From Bacteroidales bacterium (GTDB lineage: Bacteria; Bacteroidota; Bacteroidia; Bacteroidales; UBA932), in NCBI GenBank assembly GCA_004552615.1, contig SFNZ01000009.1:1-34572 (forward strand): 34,572 nt of DNA, in the 5' to 3' direction. Below, piece by piece: positions 16,046 through 24,281 of this stretch (positions within the stretch are counted from its first letter, which is position 1; every line of letters starts with the position of its first letter). Under the pieces are notes generated by a model, which did not search any database, was not told where the DNA came from, and was given only the letters and a program-made list of their open reading frames with translations. The position numbers were made by a program, and so were the translations under genes.

Positions 16046-17734
16046 ATGCAGCGTATAGACTTCAAACCTGAATTTTTCCATTGCATCAAAAATTACGGGA
16101 AAAACACATTCTCTGCCGACATGATGGCCGGCGTCATCGTGGGAATCGTGGCACTGCCATTAGCAATCGCATTCGCCATAGCGTCCGGTGTGCCGCCTGA
16201 GAAAGGTATCGTGACAGCCATCATTGCAGGATTCATCGTATCTTTCCTCGGTGGCAGCAAAGTGCAGATCGGCGGGCCTACGGGTGCGTTCATCGTCATC
16301 GTTTATGGAGTCATACAGCAATACGGATTCGGCGGACTCGCCATAGCGACCACTCTTGCAGGAGTGCTGCTGATACTCCTCGGAGTGTTCAAGCTCGGAG
16401 CCGTCATCAAGTTCATCCCATATCCGGTAGTCATAGGATTCACGAGCGGTATCGCATTGACAATATTCACTACCCAGATACCTGACATGTTCGGGCTCGA
16501 CCTCGGAGGCGAGAAGGTCCCGGGCGACTTCATCGGGAAATGGCTTGTGTATTTCAGGCATTTCGGCTCCGTAAACTGGTGGAATGCAGGAGTTTGTGCC
16601 CTGAGCGTCGTGATAATAGCCGTCACCCCGAAATTGTCCCGTAAGATTCCGGGATCCCTCGTGGCAATCATTGTCCTCACCGCAGCCGTATATGCGATGA
16701 AGAGATTCGCAGGAATCGACTTCATCGACACCATCGGAGACAGGTTCACCATCAATTCAGCCCTGCCTAAGGCACAGATTCCGTCCCTCGACTGGGAGGC
16801 CGTCAAGAACCTCTTCCCGATTGCCGTCACAATTGCCGCACTCGGGGCCATCGAGTCCCTGCTTTCAGCGACCGTGGCTGACGGTATGATAAGCGCAAGG
16901 CACAATTCCAATACAGAGCTGATAGCCCTCGGAGTGGCCAACATTGTCACCCCGATGTTCGGAGGCATCCCGGCCACCGGAGCTATCGCGAGGACAATGA
17001 CCAACATCAACAACGGAGGACGCACCCCTGTGGCAGGAATCGTGCACGCGGTCGTTCTCCTGCTCATTCTCCTGTTCCTCATGCCTCTCGCGAGGTTCAT
17101 CCCGATGGCCTGCCTTGCCGGAGTTCTCGCGGTCGTATCCTACAACATGAGCGGCTGGAGGACATTCAAGGCATTGCTCTCGAACCCGAGGTCTGACGTT
17201 GCCGTGCTTCTCATCACATTCGTGCTCACCGTCATATTCGACCTCACCGTAGCCATCAGCGTAGGACTCATCCTCGCATGTCTCCTGTTCATCAGGCGAG
17301 TAATGGAGACCACCGAGATTTCCGTCATCAAGAACGAGATAGACGTGAATGCGGAGACCGACTTCGAGACCACGGAGGAAAATCTCGTAATCCCGTCAGG
17401 AGTGGAGGTCTATGAAATCAACGGCCCGTATTTCTTCGGCGTGGCCACCAAGTTCGAGGAGCTCATGAGCATGCGCAAGGGCCGCAGCAAGACCAAGGTG
17501 AGGGTAATCCGGATGAGGAAAGTGCCGTTCATCGATTCCACAGGCATCCACAACCTCACGAACCTCTGCAACATGAGCCACAAGAGCAATATCACCATCG
17601 TGCTGTCGGGAGTGAACGAGAATGTACACCGCACCCTCGAGAGTTCCGGGTTCTATTCGGTGGTCGGGAAGGAGAACATCTGCCCGAATATCAATGTCGC
17701 ACTGGAGCGTGCCGGCGAAATTGTCAAAGGATGA
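16046..17734 (+). CDS. SulP family anion transporter with STAS domain
   Basis: This 562-residue inner-membrane protein belongs to the SLC26/SulP family, which moves sulfate, bicarbonate or dicarboxylates. The N-terminal three-quarters are strongly hydrophobic with many membrane segments. They carry family motifs: VGIVALPLAIAFAIASGVPPEKGIVTAIIAGF, GPTGAFIVIV, GFTSGIALTI and GGIPATGAIARTMTNINNGGRTPVAGI. A cytoplasmic STAS domain follows from about residue 440 (GVEVYEINGPYFFGVATKFEEL, VPFIDSTGIHNLTNL). The substrate cannot be told from sequence; in gut Bacteroidetes, bicarbonate and sulfate are both reasonable. It has its own promoter and is followed 62 nt later by a GH20 gene that might be partly co-transcribed. 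Confidence 0.94.
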   Translation: MQRIDFKPEFFHCIKNYGKNTFSADMMAGVIVGIVALPLAIAFAIASGVPPEKGIVTAIIAGFIVSFLGGSKVQIGGPTGAFIVIVYGVIQQYGFGGLAIATTLAGVLLILLGVFKLGAVIKFIPYPVVIGFTSGIALTIFTTQIPDMFGLDLGGEKVPGDFIGKWLVYFRHFGSVNWWNAGVCALSVVIIAVTPKLSRKIPGSLVAIIVLTAAVYAMKRFAGIDFIDTIGDRFTINSALPKAQIPSLDWEAVKNLFPIAVTIAALGAIESLLSATVADGMISARHNSNTELIALGVANIVTPMFGGIPATGAIARTMTNINNGGRTPVAGIVHAVVLLLILLFLMPLARFIPMACLAGVLAVVSYNMSGWRTFKALLSNPRSDVAVLLITFVLTVIFDLTVAISVGLILACLLFIRRVMETTEISVIKNEIDVNAETDFETTEENLVIPSGVEVYEINGPYFFGVATKFEELMSMRKGRSKTKVRVIRMRKVPFIDSTGIHNLTNLCNMSHKSNITIVLSGVNENVHRTLESSGFYSVVGKENICPNINVALERAGEIVKG

Positions 17735-17796
17735 CGCATGTTTTGTGTACGCAACTGCCGGATTTTTTACTAACTTAGCGGCAAACGTACAACCAC

Positions 17797-19737
17797 ATGA
17801 GAACTGAAACTTTGATTGCAGCGGTCATTTCCGTATGCATCTGCGGCATTGTTTCCGCACAGAGTCCGGACGTCATCATTCCTGCTCCGGCAGAATTCCG
17901 CTTTACCGGAGGAACCTGCAATTTCACAGGCGAGCCCCAGGTGAAGATACTTCACAACACGAAGGATATCCGTCCTGAAGGCTACAGGATGACAATATCC
18001 AGGAAAGGAGTGAAGGTGGAGGCCGCTGACGAAGCAGGTGCATTCTACGCCATGCAGTCGCTTGACCAGATGACGGCCGGCGGCAGCATCAGCGAACTGG
18101 CCTGCTGCGAGATAAACGATTATCCGCGTTTCCCGTACAGGGGCCTGCATTTCGACGTGTCGAGGCATTTCAGGAGCATTGATTTCCTGAAGAAGCAGAT
18201 AGACGCGATGGCGCATTTCAAGATGAACAAGATGCACATCCACCTCACTGATGCGGCAGGATGGAGAATGCAGATAGACGCATTCCCGAGACTGACCGGG
18301 TTCGCGGCCTGGAGGCCTGAGAAAAAGTGGAAGGACTGGTGGTTCGGTGACAGGCTCTATTCCGAGGCCGGGACTCCGGGAGCATACGGCGGATTCTATA
18401 CGAAAGACGAGCTGATGGACCTCGTGGAATATGCGGCCGCGCGCCATATAGACATCATCCCGGAGATTGAAATGCCGGGGCACAGCGAGGAGGTCATGGC
18501 TGCATATCCTGAACTGAGCTGCAGCGGTGAATCGTATTCCGGAAGCGATTTCTGCATCGGCAAGGACAGGACTGTGGAGTTCCTCGAGAAGGTGCTTGAC
18601 GAGGTGATGGAGGTGTTCCCGTACGAGTACATCCATATCGGAGGCGATGAGGCATCCAAGAAAAATTGGAAGGAATGTCCTGACTGTCAGCATCGTATTG
18701 CAGAAGAAGGGCTGAAGGACGTGGACGAGCTGCAGAGCTGGCTCATCAAGAGGATAGAGAGATACGTCATATCGAAGGGCAGGAAAATCATAGGATGGGA
18801 CGAGATTCTGGAAGGCGGAGTCAGCCCGACGGCCACCGTGATGTCGTGGAGAGGGACGGAAGGAGGAATCCGGGCAATGGGCTACGGCAATGACATTATC
18901 ATGACTCCGGGAAAATACTGTTATCTCGACCATGCTCAGGACGCCCCGTTCAGGGAGCCTGAGTCAATCGGAGGCTATCTCCCGCTCGAGCTCGCCTACA
19001 GCTATGAGCCCGTGGAGGAGTCAATGCCGGCTGACGGGCTTCATCATCTGAAAGGGGTCCAGGCCAATCTCTGGAGCGAATACATTACTGAAGACAGTCA
19101 CGCTGAATATATGTATTGGCCGAGGGCGGCAGCCATTGCCGAGACCGGCTGGAGTCCTCAGGGCAGCAAGGACTATGCAGGATTCCGCGAAAGGATGGTT
19201 CGCGAAACGGAACTTCTCAAGGCCCGCGGATACAATCCGTTCGACATAAGCCGTGAATACGGGGAGCGCAAGGCCTCTGCCAAACTAGTGGAACACAAGG
19301 CCATAGGGGCATCCGTGACGTATCACAAGCCGTACAGCAATGCCTATACGGGAGAAGGAGACGGGACATTGACCGACGGCAAAGCCGGAGGATGGGCCTA
19401 CGGTGACGGGAGATGGCTCGGATTCATATCGGACATTGACCTGACAGTGGATCTCGGCAGCACGATGCCGGTTCATTATATCGGAGCCACGTTCATGCAG
19501 GTCATCGGGCCGGAGGTTTTCATGCCTGAAAGAGTGGAGATTTACACCTCGGAGGACGGCGTGGAGTTCGGGCTGGCCGGAATATGCCACAACGATGTCC
19601 CTGTCACAGCCGAAGAACTTCTGTTCAGGGAATTCGGTACGGTATGCAACACCAATGCCCGCTACATCCGTTACAAGGCATTCCGCAATCCGGTATGCAG
19701 GGGCTGGCTCTTCACCGACGAAATAGTGGTGAACTAA
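17797..19737 (+). CDS. GH20 beta-N-acetylhexosaminidase, secreted
   Basis: The 646-residue exo-enzyme removes terminal beta-GlcNAc or beta-GalNAc from glycans. A signal peptide (MRTETLIAAVISVCICGIVSAQ) is followed by a GH20b N-terminal domain (about 25-110). The catalytic barrel opens with FPYRGLHFDVSRHFRSIDFLKKQID, continues through MNKMHIHLTDAAGWR and IPEIEMPGHSEEV, and has the catalytic Asp284-Glu285 pair in HIGGDEASKKNW. ATVMSWRGTEGG and VQANLWSEYI complete the active site. From about residue 510 there is a discoidin-like beta domain (LTDGKAGG, VDLGSTMPVHYIGATFMQ, VEIYTSEDG). A weak -7-like TAACTTAG lies at 17771-17778 but lacks a properly spaced -33. Its TAA overlaps the stop codon of the convergent MurU-like gene. 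Together with the GH27 enzyme it suggests host or dietary glycan trimming. Confidence 0.95.
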   Translation: MRTETLIAAVISVCICGIVSAQSPDVIIPAPAEFRFTGGTCNFTGEPQVKILHNTKDIRPEGYRMTISRKGVKVEAADEAGAFYAMQSLDQMTAGGSISELACCEINDYPRFPYRGLHFDVSRHFRSIDFLKKQIDAMAHFKMNKMHIHLTDAAGWRMQIDAFPRLTGFAAWRPEKKWKDWWFGDRLYSEAGTPGAYGGFYTKDELMDLVEYAAARHIDIIPEIEMPGHSEEVMAAYPELSCSGESYSGSDFCIGKDRTVEFLEKVLDEVMEVFPYEYIHIGGDEASKKNWKECPDCQHRIAEEGLKDVDELQSWLIKRIERYVISKGRKIIGWDEILEGGVSPTATVMSWRGTEGGIRAMGYGNDIIMTPGKYCYLDHAQDAPFREPESIGGYLPLELAYSYEPVEESMPADGLHHLKGVQANLWSEYITEDSHAEYMYWPRAAAIAETGWSPQGSKDYAGFRERMVRETELLKARGYNPFDISREYGERKASAKLVEHKAIGASVTYHKPYSNAYTGEGDGTLTDGKAGGWAYGDGRWLGFISDIDLTVDLGSTMPVHYIGATFMQVIGPEVFMPERVEIYTSEDGVEFGLAGICHNDVPVTAEELLFREFGTVCNTNARYIRYKAFRNPVCRGWLFTDEIVVN

Positions 19738-20540
19738 TTTCCGGAGACGAAAGCCTCGGCGGCGGCGAGTGATTCCGGCTTGCCGGCGTCGATGAGAGTC
19801 AGGCCCTCAGGAGCGACACCACGGAATTCATAGGCGGAAGCCGCCCTCAGGTAGAAATCCATTATAGGGAAACGCTGCCCGAGGGCGTTCTGCGATCCGG
19901 GAATGACATTTCCTGAGACATCATAGAGAGGGAAATCCTCCGGACGGGCGTCAACGGCATCGAAAGCGCCGAAGATTTCAGGAGACATCAGATGTATGCC
20001 TCCGAAGGCAAATTTTGAACATTTCTCCACATCCAGCCCTTTGAACGGCGTCTTCACCTCCCCGGTCGCAATATTGGTCCAGCCTACCAGCCTCATGTCG
20101 TCATTGAACAGGAGATATCTCTGCGTTTTGCGCCTGCTGACCAAGAGAGTGGACATCGCCCCGTCATCTACCGTCGAACGGAACCAGTTGATATCCAGGT
20201 CCGAAACTATGTCCACATTGTGCACGAGGAACGGCCCGTCACCGCCGAGCAGGGCGGAAGCGTGGCGGATTCCCCCTCCAGTCTCAAGGAGCAAATCCCT
20301 TTCGTCCGAAATCCTGATATCCATCCCGGCGAATTCAGGGACAGCTGCAATATAAGAGATGACCGCGTCAGGGAAATGATGCACGTTCACCACGAAACTG
20401 TCCGCACCGGCGGCCTTCAGGCGCATAATCACATGATACAGAAGAGTATGCCCTGCCAATGGTGCCAGAGCCTTCGGAATGTTATCCGTGATAGGCTTCA
20501 GCCTCGTCCCGAGCCCGGCGGCAAAAATCATCGCTTTCAT
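19734..20540 (-). CDS. murU: MurU-like sugar-1-phosphate nucleotidyltransferase
   Basis: This 268-residue protein has the nucleotidyltransferase signature at its N-terminus (IFAAGLGTRLKPITDNIPKAL, with Lys23 in the usual catalytic position). LETGGGIRHASALLG and VHNVDIVSDLD provide the sugar- and metal-binding parts. The most likely reaction is UTP plus N-acetylmuramate-1-phosphate to UDP-MurNAc, as in MurU of the peptidoglycan recycling shortcut. Support comes from the upstream gene, only 3 nt away, which encodes an AmgK-like amino-sugar kinase that would supply the sugar-1-phosphate. Other sugar nucleotidyltransferases of this fold (mannose-, glucose- or heptose-specific) cannot be excluded by sequence alone. 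Confidence 0.78.
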   Translation of the reverse strand: MKAMIFAAGLGTRLKPITDNIPKALAPLAGHTLLYHVIMRLKAAGADSFVVNVHHFPDAVISYIAAVPEFAGMDIRISDERDLLLETGGGIRHASALLGGDGPFLVHNVDIVSDLDINWFRSTVDDGAMSTLLVSRRKTQRYLLFNDDMRLVGWTNIATGEVKTPFKGLDVEKCSKFAFGGIHLMSPEIFGAFDAVDARPEDFPLYDVSGNVIPGSQNALGQRFPIMDFYLRAASAYEFRGVAPEGLTLIDAGKPESLAAAEAFVSGN

Positions 20541-20543
20541 GCC

Positions 20544-21968
20544 TCAGAAAGACTTTTCGATATTCTGCTCCCTGTGCACCACGGTCACCCGGATGTCGAA
20601 ACGGCTCACGAGATGTGCAGCAAGATGTTCGGCGCAATACACTGAACGGTGCTGGCCACCGGTACATCCGAAACATACCTGGAGATTGGTGAACTTCCTC
20701 TCTATGAACCTCTTGACATGAGAGTCCACGAGGGCGTACACATGGTCGAGGAAAGTGATTATCTCCCCGTCGTCCTCGAGGAACTTGATGACCTCCTGGT
20801 CCATTCCCGTGAACTGGCGGTAATATTCATATTTTCCCGGATTGTTGACCGAACGGCAGTCGAACACATATCCTCCCCCGTTGCCGGACGTGTCCGTCGG
20901 GATACCTTTCTTGTAGGCGAAACTGTATATCTTCACATGGAGCCTGCGATCCTCGGCATTGACATAGAACTGCTGCATGGTCGTGAGCTGTGTAAGCACC
21001 TCTGAAAGATAAGGATAGCGGGAGAACGGGGCCCTCATCATCCTGCGCAGGTTGTCGATGGCGAACGGGACGCTTGCGATGAAATGCGGCTTCTTCTCGA
21101 AATAACCCCTGAAACCGTATGCTCCGAGAACCTGAAGAGTCCGGAAAAGCACGAAGAGGCGCAATTTTTCCCTGAACACATTCTCGTCAATATCAGGGAC
21201 ATAGCTCTTCAACGCCCTCAGATAAGTCTCCACCAGCTCGTTCTTCAGGTCTTCCGGATAACGGGACCTGGCCTGCCAGATGAAGGATGCAACATCATAA
21301 TATATCGGTCCCCTGCGTCCGCCCTGGAAATCGATGAAATACGGCTCCCCGTCCTTGAATATCACGTTGCGCGCCTGGAAGTCCCTGTACATGAACGTGT
21401 TGGAATTGTCGCAGAGAAGATCCTCCTTCAGGGCCTCGAAGTCATCCTGCAGCCTTACCTCGTCGAATTCGAGACCGGTGGCCTTCAGGAAACAATATTT
21501 GAAATAGTTCAGGTCGAACATGACCATCCTGCCGTTGAAGGCCGGCTCAGGGAAACAGATATTGTAATCCAGGCCCTCGGCACCCTTGAACTGAAGCTTC
21601 GGCAACATTTCCATGGTATGCCGGAGCATCGCACGCTCGTAAGAGGAATACTCTCCGCTCTCCCTGCCCTGGGAGACCATGTTGTAGAGCACCTTGTCAC
21701 CGAGATCCTCCTGGATGTAGGTCATCCCGTCCTCGCTGACTGCCAGCACCCTCGGCACCTTGATGCCCTTGTCGAGGAAATGTCTGGCAATCCCGCAGAA
21801 AGCCTGGTTCTCCTTGAGGTTCAGGCCAATTACCCCCACGATCGAGGTTCCGTCCCCGCCGGTCATGCGGAAATATCTCCTGTTGCTCCCGGAGGAATTG
21901 AGTTCCACCACGTTGTCGGCTTCCTGCCCGGTGTATGATTTGAACAATGATTTCAGATTATCAAGCAT
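20544..21968 (-). CDS. AmgK-like amino-sugar kinase fused to RapZ C-terminal domain
   Basis: The 474-residue protein has two parts. Residues 1 to about 330 form an aminoglycoside-phosphotransferase-type kinase, with catalytic Asp196 and Asn201 in FMYRDFQARNVIF and the metal Asp213 in YFIDFQGG, close to the AmgK pattern (HRDxHxRN and DFQ). AmgK phosphorylates MurNAc and GlcNAc at the anomeric carbon. Residues from about 344 to the end match the C-terminal domain of RapZ (YSFAYKKGIPTDTSGNGGGYVFDCR, NPGKYE, FLDHVYALVD, FGCTGGQHRSVYCAEHLAAHL). In E. coli this part binds glucosamine-6-phosphate and RNA. The RapZ N-terminal P-loop kinase domain is absent. The 18-nt gap after pncA and 3-nt gap before the MurU-like gene indicate one operon. 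Confidence 0.85.
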   Translation of the reverse strand: MLDNLKSLFKSYTGQEADNVVELNSSGSNRRYFRMTGGDGTSIVGVIGLNLKENQAFCGIARHFLDKGIKVPRVLAVSEDGMTYIQEDLGDKVLYNMVSQGRESGEYSSYERAMLRHTMEMLPKLQFKGAEGLDYNICFPEPAFNGRMVMFDLNYFKYCFLKATGLEFDEVRLQDDFEALKEDLLCDNSNTFMYRDFQARNVIFKDGEPYFIDFQGGRRGPIYYDVASFIWQARSRYPEDLKNELVETYLRALKSYVPDIDENVFREKLRLFVLFRTLQVLGAYGFRGYFEKKPHFIASVPFAIDNLRRMMRAPFSRYPYLSEVLTQLTTMQQFYVNAEDRRLHVKIYSFAYKKGIPTDTSGNGGGYVFDCRSVNNPGKYEYYRQFTGMDQEVIKFLEDDGEIITFLDHVYALVDSHVKRFIERKFTNLQVCFGCTGGQHRSVYCAEHLAAHLVSRFDIRVTVVHREQNIEKSF

Positions 21969-21986
21969 ATACGAACGATTTTACCA

Positions 21987-22547
21987 TTATCTCACGACTA
22001 TTCCTCCTGCACGCATTTCGTCAAGGGCCTTCCTGTGGCCTTCCTCTGTGACATAGGCGAGGCAGTCAGACAGGAGCACCACATGGAATCCGGCTTTCTG
22101 CAAATCCTCGCAGGTGTTCCTGACGCAATATTCCGTGGCAATGCCGCACACGTACACGTCCTTGGGCTCCAGCATTCCGGCCACTTCCCCGAGGGACTGT
22201 CCTGCTGAATTCCTGCCGTCGAATCCGGAATACTGCTCCACTTCCCTGTCACACCCCTTGTCGAACACGAGGTCTTCATCCACGAACGGCTTCAGGCGTC
22301 CGTCTATCTCACCGCCATGGGTGCCGGCCACGCAATGAACCGGCCATATCCCGCCGTACTCGCTGAACGAGGAATGGTCTGCAGGATGGTGGTCCCTGAT
22401 GAAGAACACGGGCAGGTCATCGCCCCTTGTCCGGCTGATGAATTCCACGGTATTGGCGACGGCTGCATCTGCATTTGCGCAGGCAAGGCTGCCGTCAATG
22501 AAATCGTGGAGCATGTCCACGACCACTAGTAAAGAATCGTTTATCAT
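21987..22547 (-). CDS. pncA: Nicotinamidase
   Basis: The 186-residue enzyme hydrolyses nicotinamide to nicotinic acid. The catalytic triad is visible as Asp11 (VVVDMLHDF), Lys97 (VFDKGCD) and Cys141 (CGIATEYCVRNT). Metal ligands are Asp52 and His54 (RDHHPADHSSF) and His71 (WPVHCVAGTHG). I start at ATG 22547; a longer upstream frame has no family character and overlaps pncB. Its product feeds the pncB enzyme encoded 16 nt upstream, so both steps of the nicotinamide-to-NaMN salvage route are together. Confidence 0.95.
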   Translation of the reverse strand: MINDSLLVVVDMLHDFIDGSLACANADAAVANTVEFISRTRGDDLPVFFIRDHHPADHSSFSEYGGIWPVHCVAGTHGGEIDGRLKPFVDEDLVFDKGCDREVEQYSGFDGRNSAGQSLGEVAGMLEPKDVYVCGIATEYCVRNTCEDLQKAGFHVVLLSDCLAYVTEEGHRKALDEMRAGGIVVR

Positions 22548-22563
22548 ATACTGATATTTCCTG

Positions 22564-24054
22564 TTATATCTTGAATTTTGCGATTTCCTCCACGAGCTTG
22601 GACAGAATCCCGTTCTTGAGATTATAAAGGTCGTCCGAGATGTCCACCTTGTAATAATGAGGATTGATGAGCCTCCGCTCGGACGGGCTGAAATGATGCA
22701 GGGTGTCATTGTAGAAAGCCTTCTTCTCCTGCAGTGTCCTGCGTGGGGCCACCCTGGCTCCGTCCCGGATTGCAGGCACCTGGAGAGCCCTCCATCTGTA
22801 TGTACCGGCCTCGAACACCTTGTATTTGTACCTGTCGTACTCATCCTTCACGGTGACGGTACGGCCGGCCTCAATGTCTTCCGCGAGACTGTCTCCCCGC
22901 AGGCACGTCACGTCGGCCTTGTATATTTCGTTCCCGTCCTCGTCATCCTTCATGAGCCTGTATGTAATCTGGAATCCCGGATTGATGAGCTTTATCCTGT
23001 CCTCCGACTTCTTCAGCACCGGCTCCCCTCCGACCTGGACGAGCTTGTAAACATTTCCGAAGCAAGGGGCCGCCTTGCTCGTGGCTATGGCGTCACCCAC
23101 TCCGTAAGAGTCAATCTTCGCCCCCTGGCGCTCGAGATCAGTGATGAGATATTCGTCAAGGGAATTGGTAGCGAATATCTTGCAGCCCGTAAATCCATGG
23201 GCGTCAAGTATTTTCCTGACCTCAACAGAGAGATATGCAAGGTCGCCGCTGTCGAGCCTGATGCCGTATCCGTAAGGATATGAATTGTCGATTCCGTTCT
23301 CTTTGAACGCACGTATCGCATTGAGCACTCCGCATTTGAGAGTGTCGTAGGTATCAATCAGGAGAATCAGGTTCTCACCGCGATGGGTGCGGATATAGTC
23401 GCAGAACGCCTTATGCTCCCCTTCCACCGTGCTGCCGTACGAGGTCACGAAACTGTGAGCCATTGTTCCGGTGGACGGAACCCCGTTCATCACCCCGGTC
23501 AGGATATTGGAAGTGCTTGCACATCCGGCAATTATCGCAGCCTTGGCCCCGTATGTGGCCGCCCATGGTCCGTGTGCGCGTCGCGAGCCGAATTCGCTCA
23601 CCGGCCTGTCAGTAGCACGGCATACCCGGGAAGCCTTCGTGGCCACGGCCATCTGATGGTTCATTATGCAGAGCATAGGGGTCTCGAGCACCTGGGCCTG
23701 TACAAGAGGAGCCTCGACAATGACAATCGGCTGGTTCGGGAAGGCAATCTCCCCCTCCTTCATCGCATATACGTTGCCCGTGAATTTCATCCCGGCAAGA
23801 TAATGCCGGAACTCCGCATATTCGTCACCCGGGAGGAATTTCCCGAAGAAATCCTCAGGCATGGAGCCGAGATTTGATATCATCTCCAGGACCTCGTCAG
23901 TACCGCTGACCACTGCCCAGTTGTTGTTTTCCGGGGCCTTGCGGTAGAAAAGATTGAATACAGCAGGCTTCTCCGCATTCCCGCATTCCATGAAGGACTT
24001 TCCCATGGTATATTGGTACTTGTCCGAGCAATAAGCGAATTCCTTGAATTCCAT
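22564..24054 (-). CDS. pncB: Nicotinate phosphoribosyltransferase
   Basis: The 496-residue enzyme makes nicotinate mononucleotide from nicotinate and PRPP with ATP. Family features are the N-terminal SDKYQYTMGKSFME, FNLFYRKAPENNNWAV, the FGSRRAHGP loop (phosphoribosyl binding), GCASTSNILTGVMNGVPSTGTMAHSFV, LLIDTYDTL, GIRLDSGDLAYLS and YGVGDAIATSK. The start at 24054 is chosen because MEFKEFAYCSDKYQYTM is the family N-terminus and a purine-rich GAGGAACGG lies just upstream. The extended frame to 24144 would begin inside the promoter. The gene leads the minus-strand operon pncB-pncA-amgK/rapZ-murU. Confidence 0.95.
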   Translation of the reverse strand: MEFKEFAYCSDKYQYTMGKSFMECGNAEKPAVFNLFYRKAPENNNWAVVSGTDEVLEMISNLGSMPEDFFGKFLPGDEYAEFRHYLAGMKFTGNVYAMKEGEIAFPNQPIVIVEAPLVQAQVLETPMLCIMNHQMAVATKASRVCRATDRPVSEFGSRRAHGPWAATYGAKAAIIAGCASTSNILTGVMNGVPSTGTMAHSFVTSYGSTVEGEHKAFCDYIRTHRGENLILLIDTYDTLKCGVLNAIRAFKENGIDNSYPYGYGIRLDSGDLAYLSVEVRKILDAHGFTGCKIFATNSLDEYLITDLERQGAKIDSYGVGDAIATSKAAPCFGNVYKLVQVGGEPVLKKSEDRIKLINPGFQITYRLMKDDEDGNEIYKADVTCLRGDSLAEDIEAGRTVTVKDEYDRYKYKVFEAGTYRWRALQVPAIRDGARVAPRRTLQEKKAFYNDTLHHFSPSERRLINPHYYKVDISDDLYNLKNGILSKLVEEIAKFKI

Positions 24055-24069
24055 TTCGTTTCCGTTCCT

Positions 24070-24128
24070 CGCCGTATTCCGGGACGCGGCGGATTTGATA
24101 CAATCTTCATGACGGCTCCCGGCAGCCG
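24070..24128 (-). promoter_or_regulatory. Structured 5' leader of the pncB operon
   Basis: Between the predicted transcript start near 24138 and the pncB ATG, the leader of about 84 nt can form two GC-rich hairpins. One has GGCGGCT at 24130-24124 pairing with AGCCGTC at 24117-24111 (7 bp, one wobble). The second has CGCCG at 24091-24087 pairing with CGGCG at 24074-24070, whose 3' arm abuts the purine-rich ribosome-binding region. No known riboswitch class is recognised, and GC-rich hairpins can arise by chance. Confidence 0.3.
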
Positions 24129-24141
24129 CCGTTCCGGAAGG

Positions 24142-24149
24142 CAAACTTA
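24142..24149 (-). promoter_or_regulatory. Candidate -7 element of the pncB operon promoter
   Basis: The minus strand reads TAAGTTTG, an exact TAnnTTTG match. A TTG lies 23 nt upstream, longer than the usual 19-20, so the -33 element is doubtful. The site implies an 84-nt leader. Confidence 0.5.
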
Positions 24150-24201
24150 CTCAAAATCCGCGGAATAAATAACAATTGACGACAAAAAATGGCGGTTTGC
24201 G

Positions 24202-24231
24202 TTGGAGTATGGGGAATACATGCTACCTTTG
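24202..24231 (+). promoter_or_regulatory. Promoter of the first SusC gene
   Basis: TTG at 24202-24204, 19 nt, then TACCTTTG at 24224-24231 fits the Bacteroidetes consensus. It lies about 50 nt upstream of the SusC ATG at 24282. Confidence 0.75.
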
Positions 24232-24281
24232 TAACTGAGCCGGGCATTGAGTCCAGTCCGGACGGAAAACGGATACTGCGA

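Noticed and set aside
17770..18933. Long minus-strand frame (387 codons) opposite the GH20 gene
   Set aside because: It is antisense to a well-supported glycosidase and shows no domain or signal peptide.
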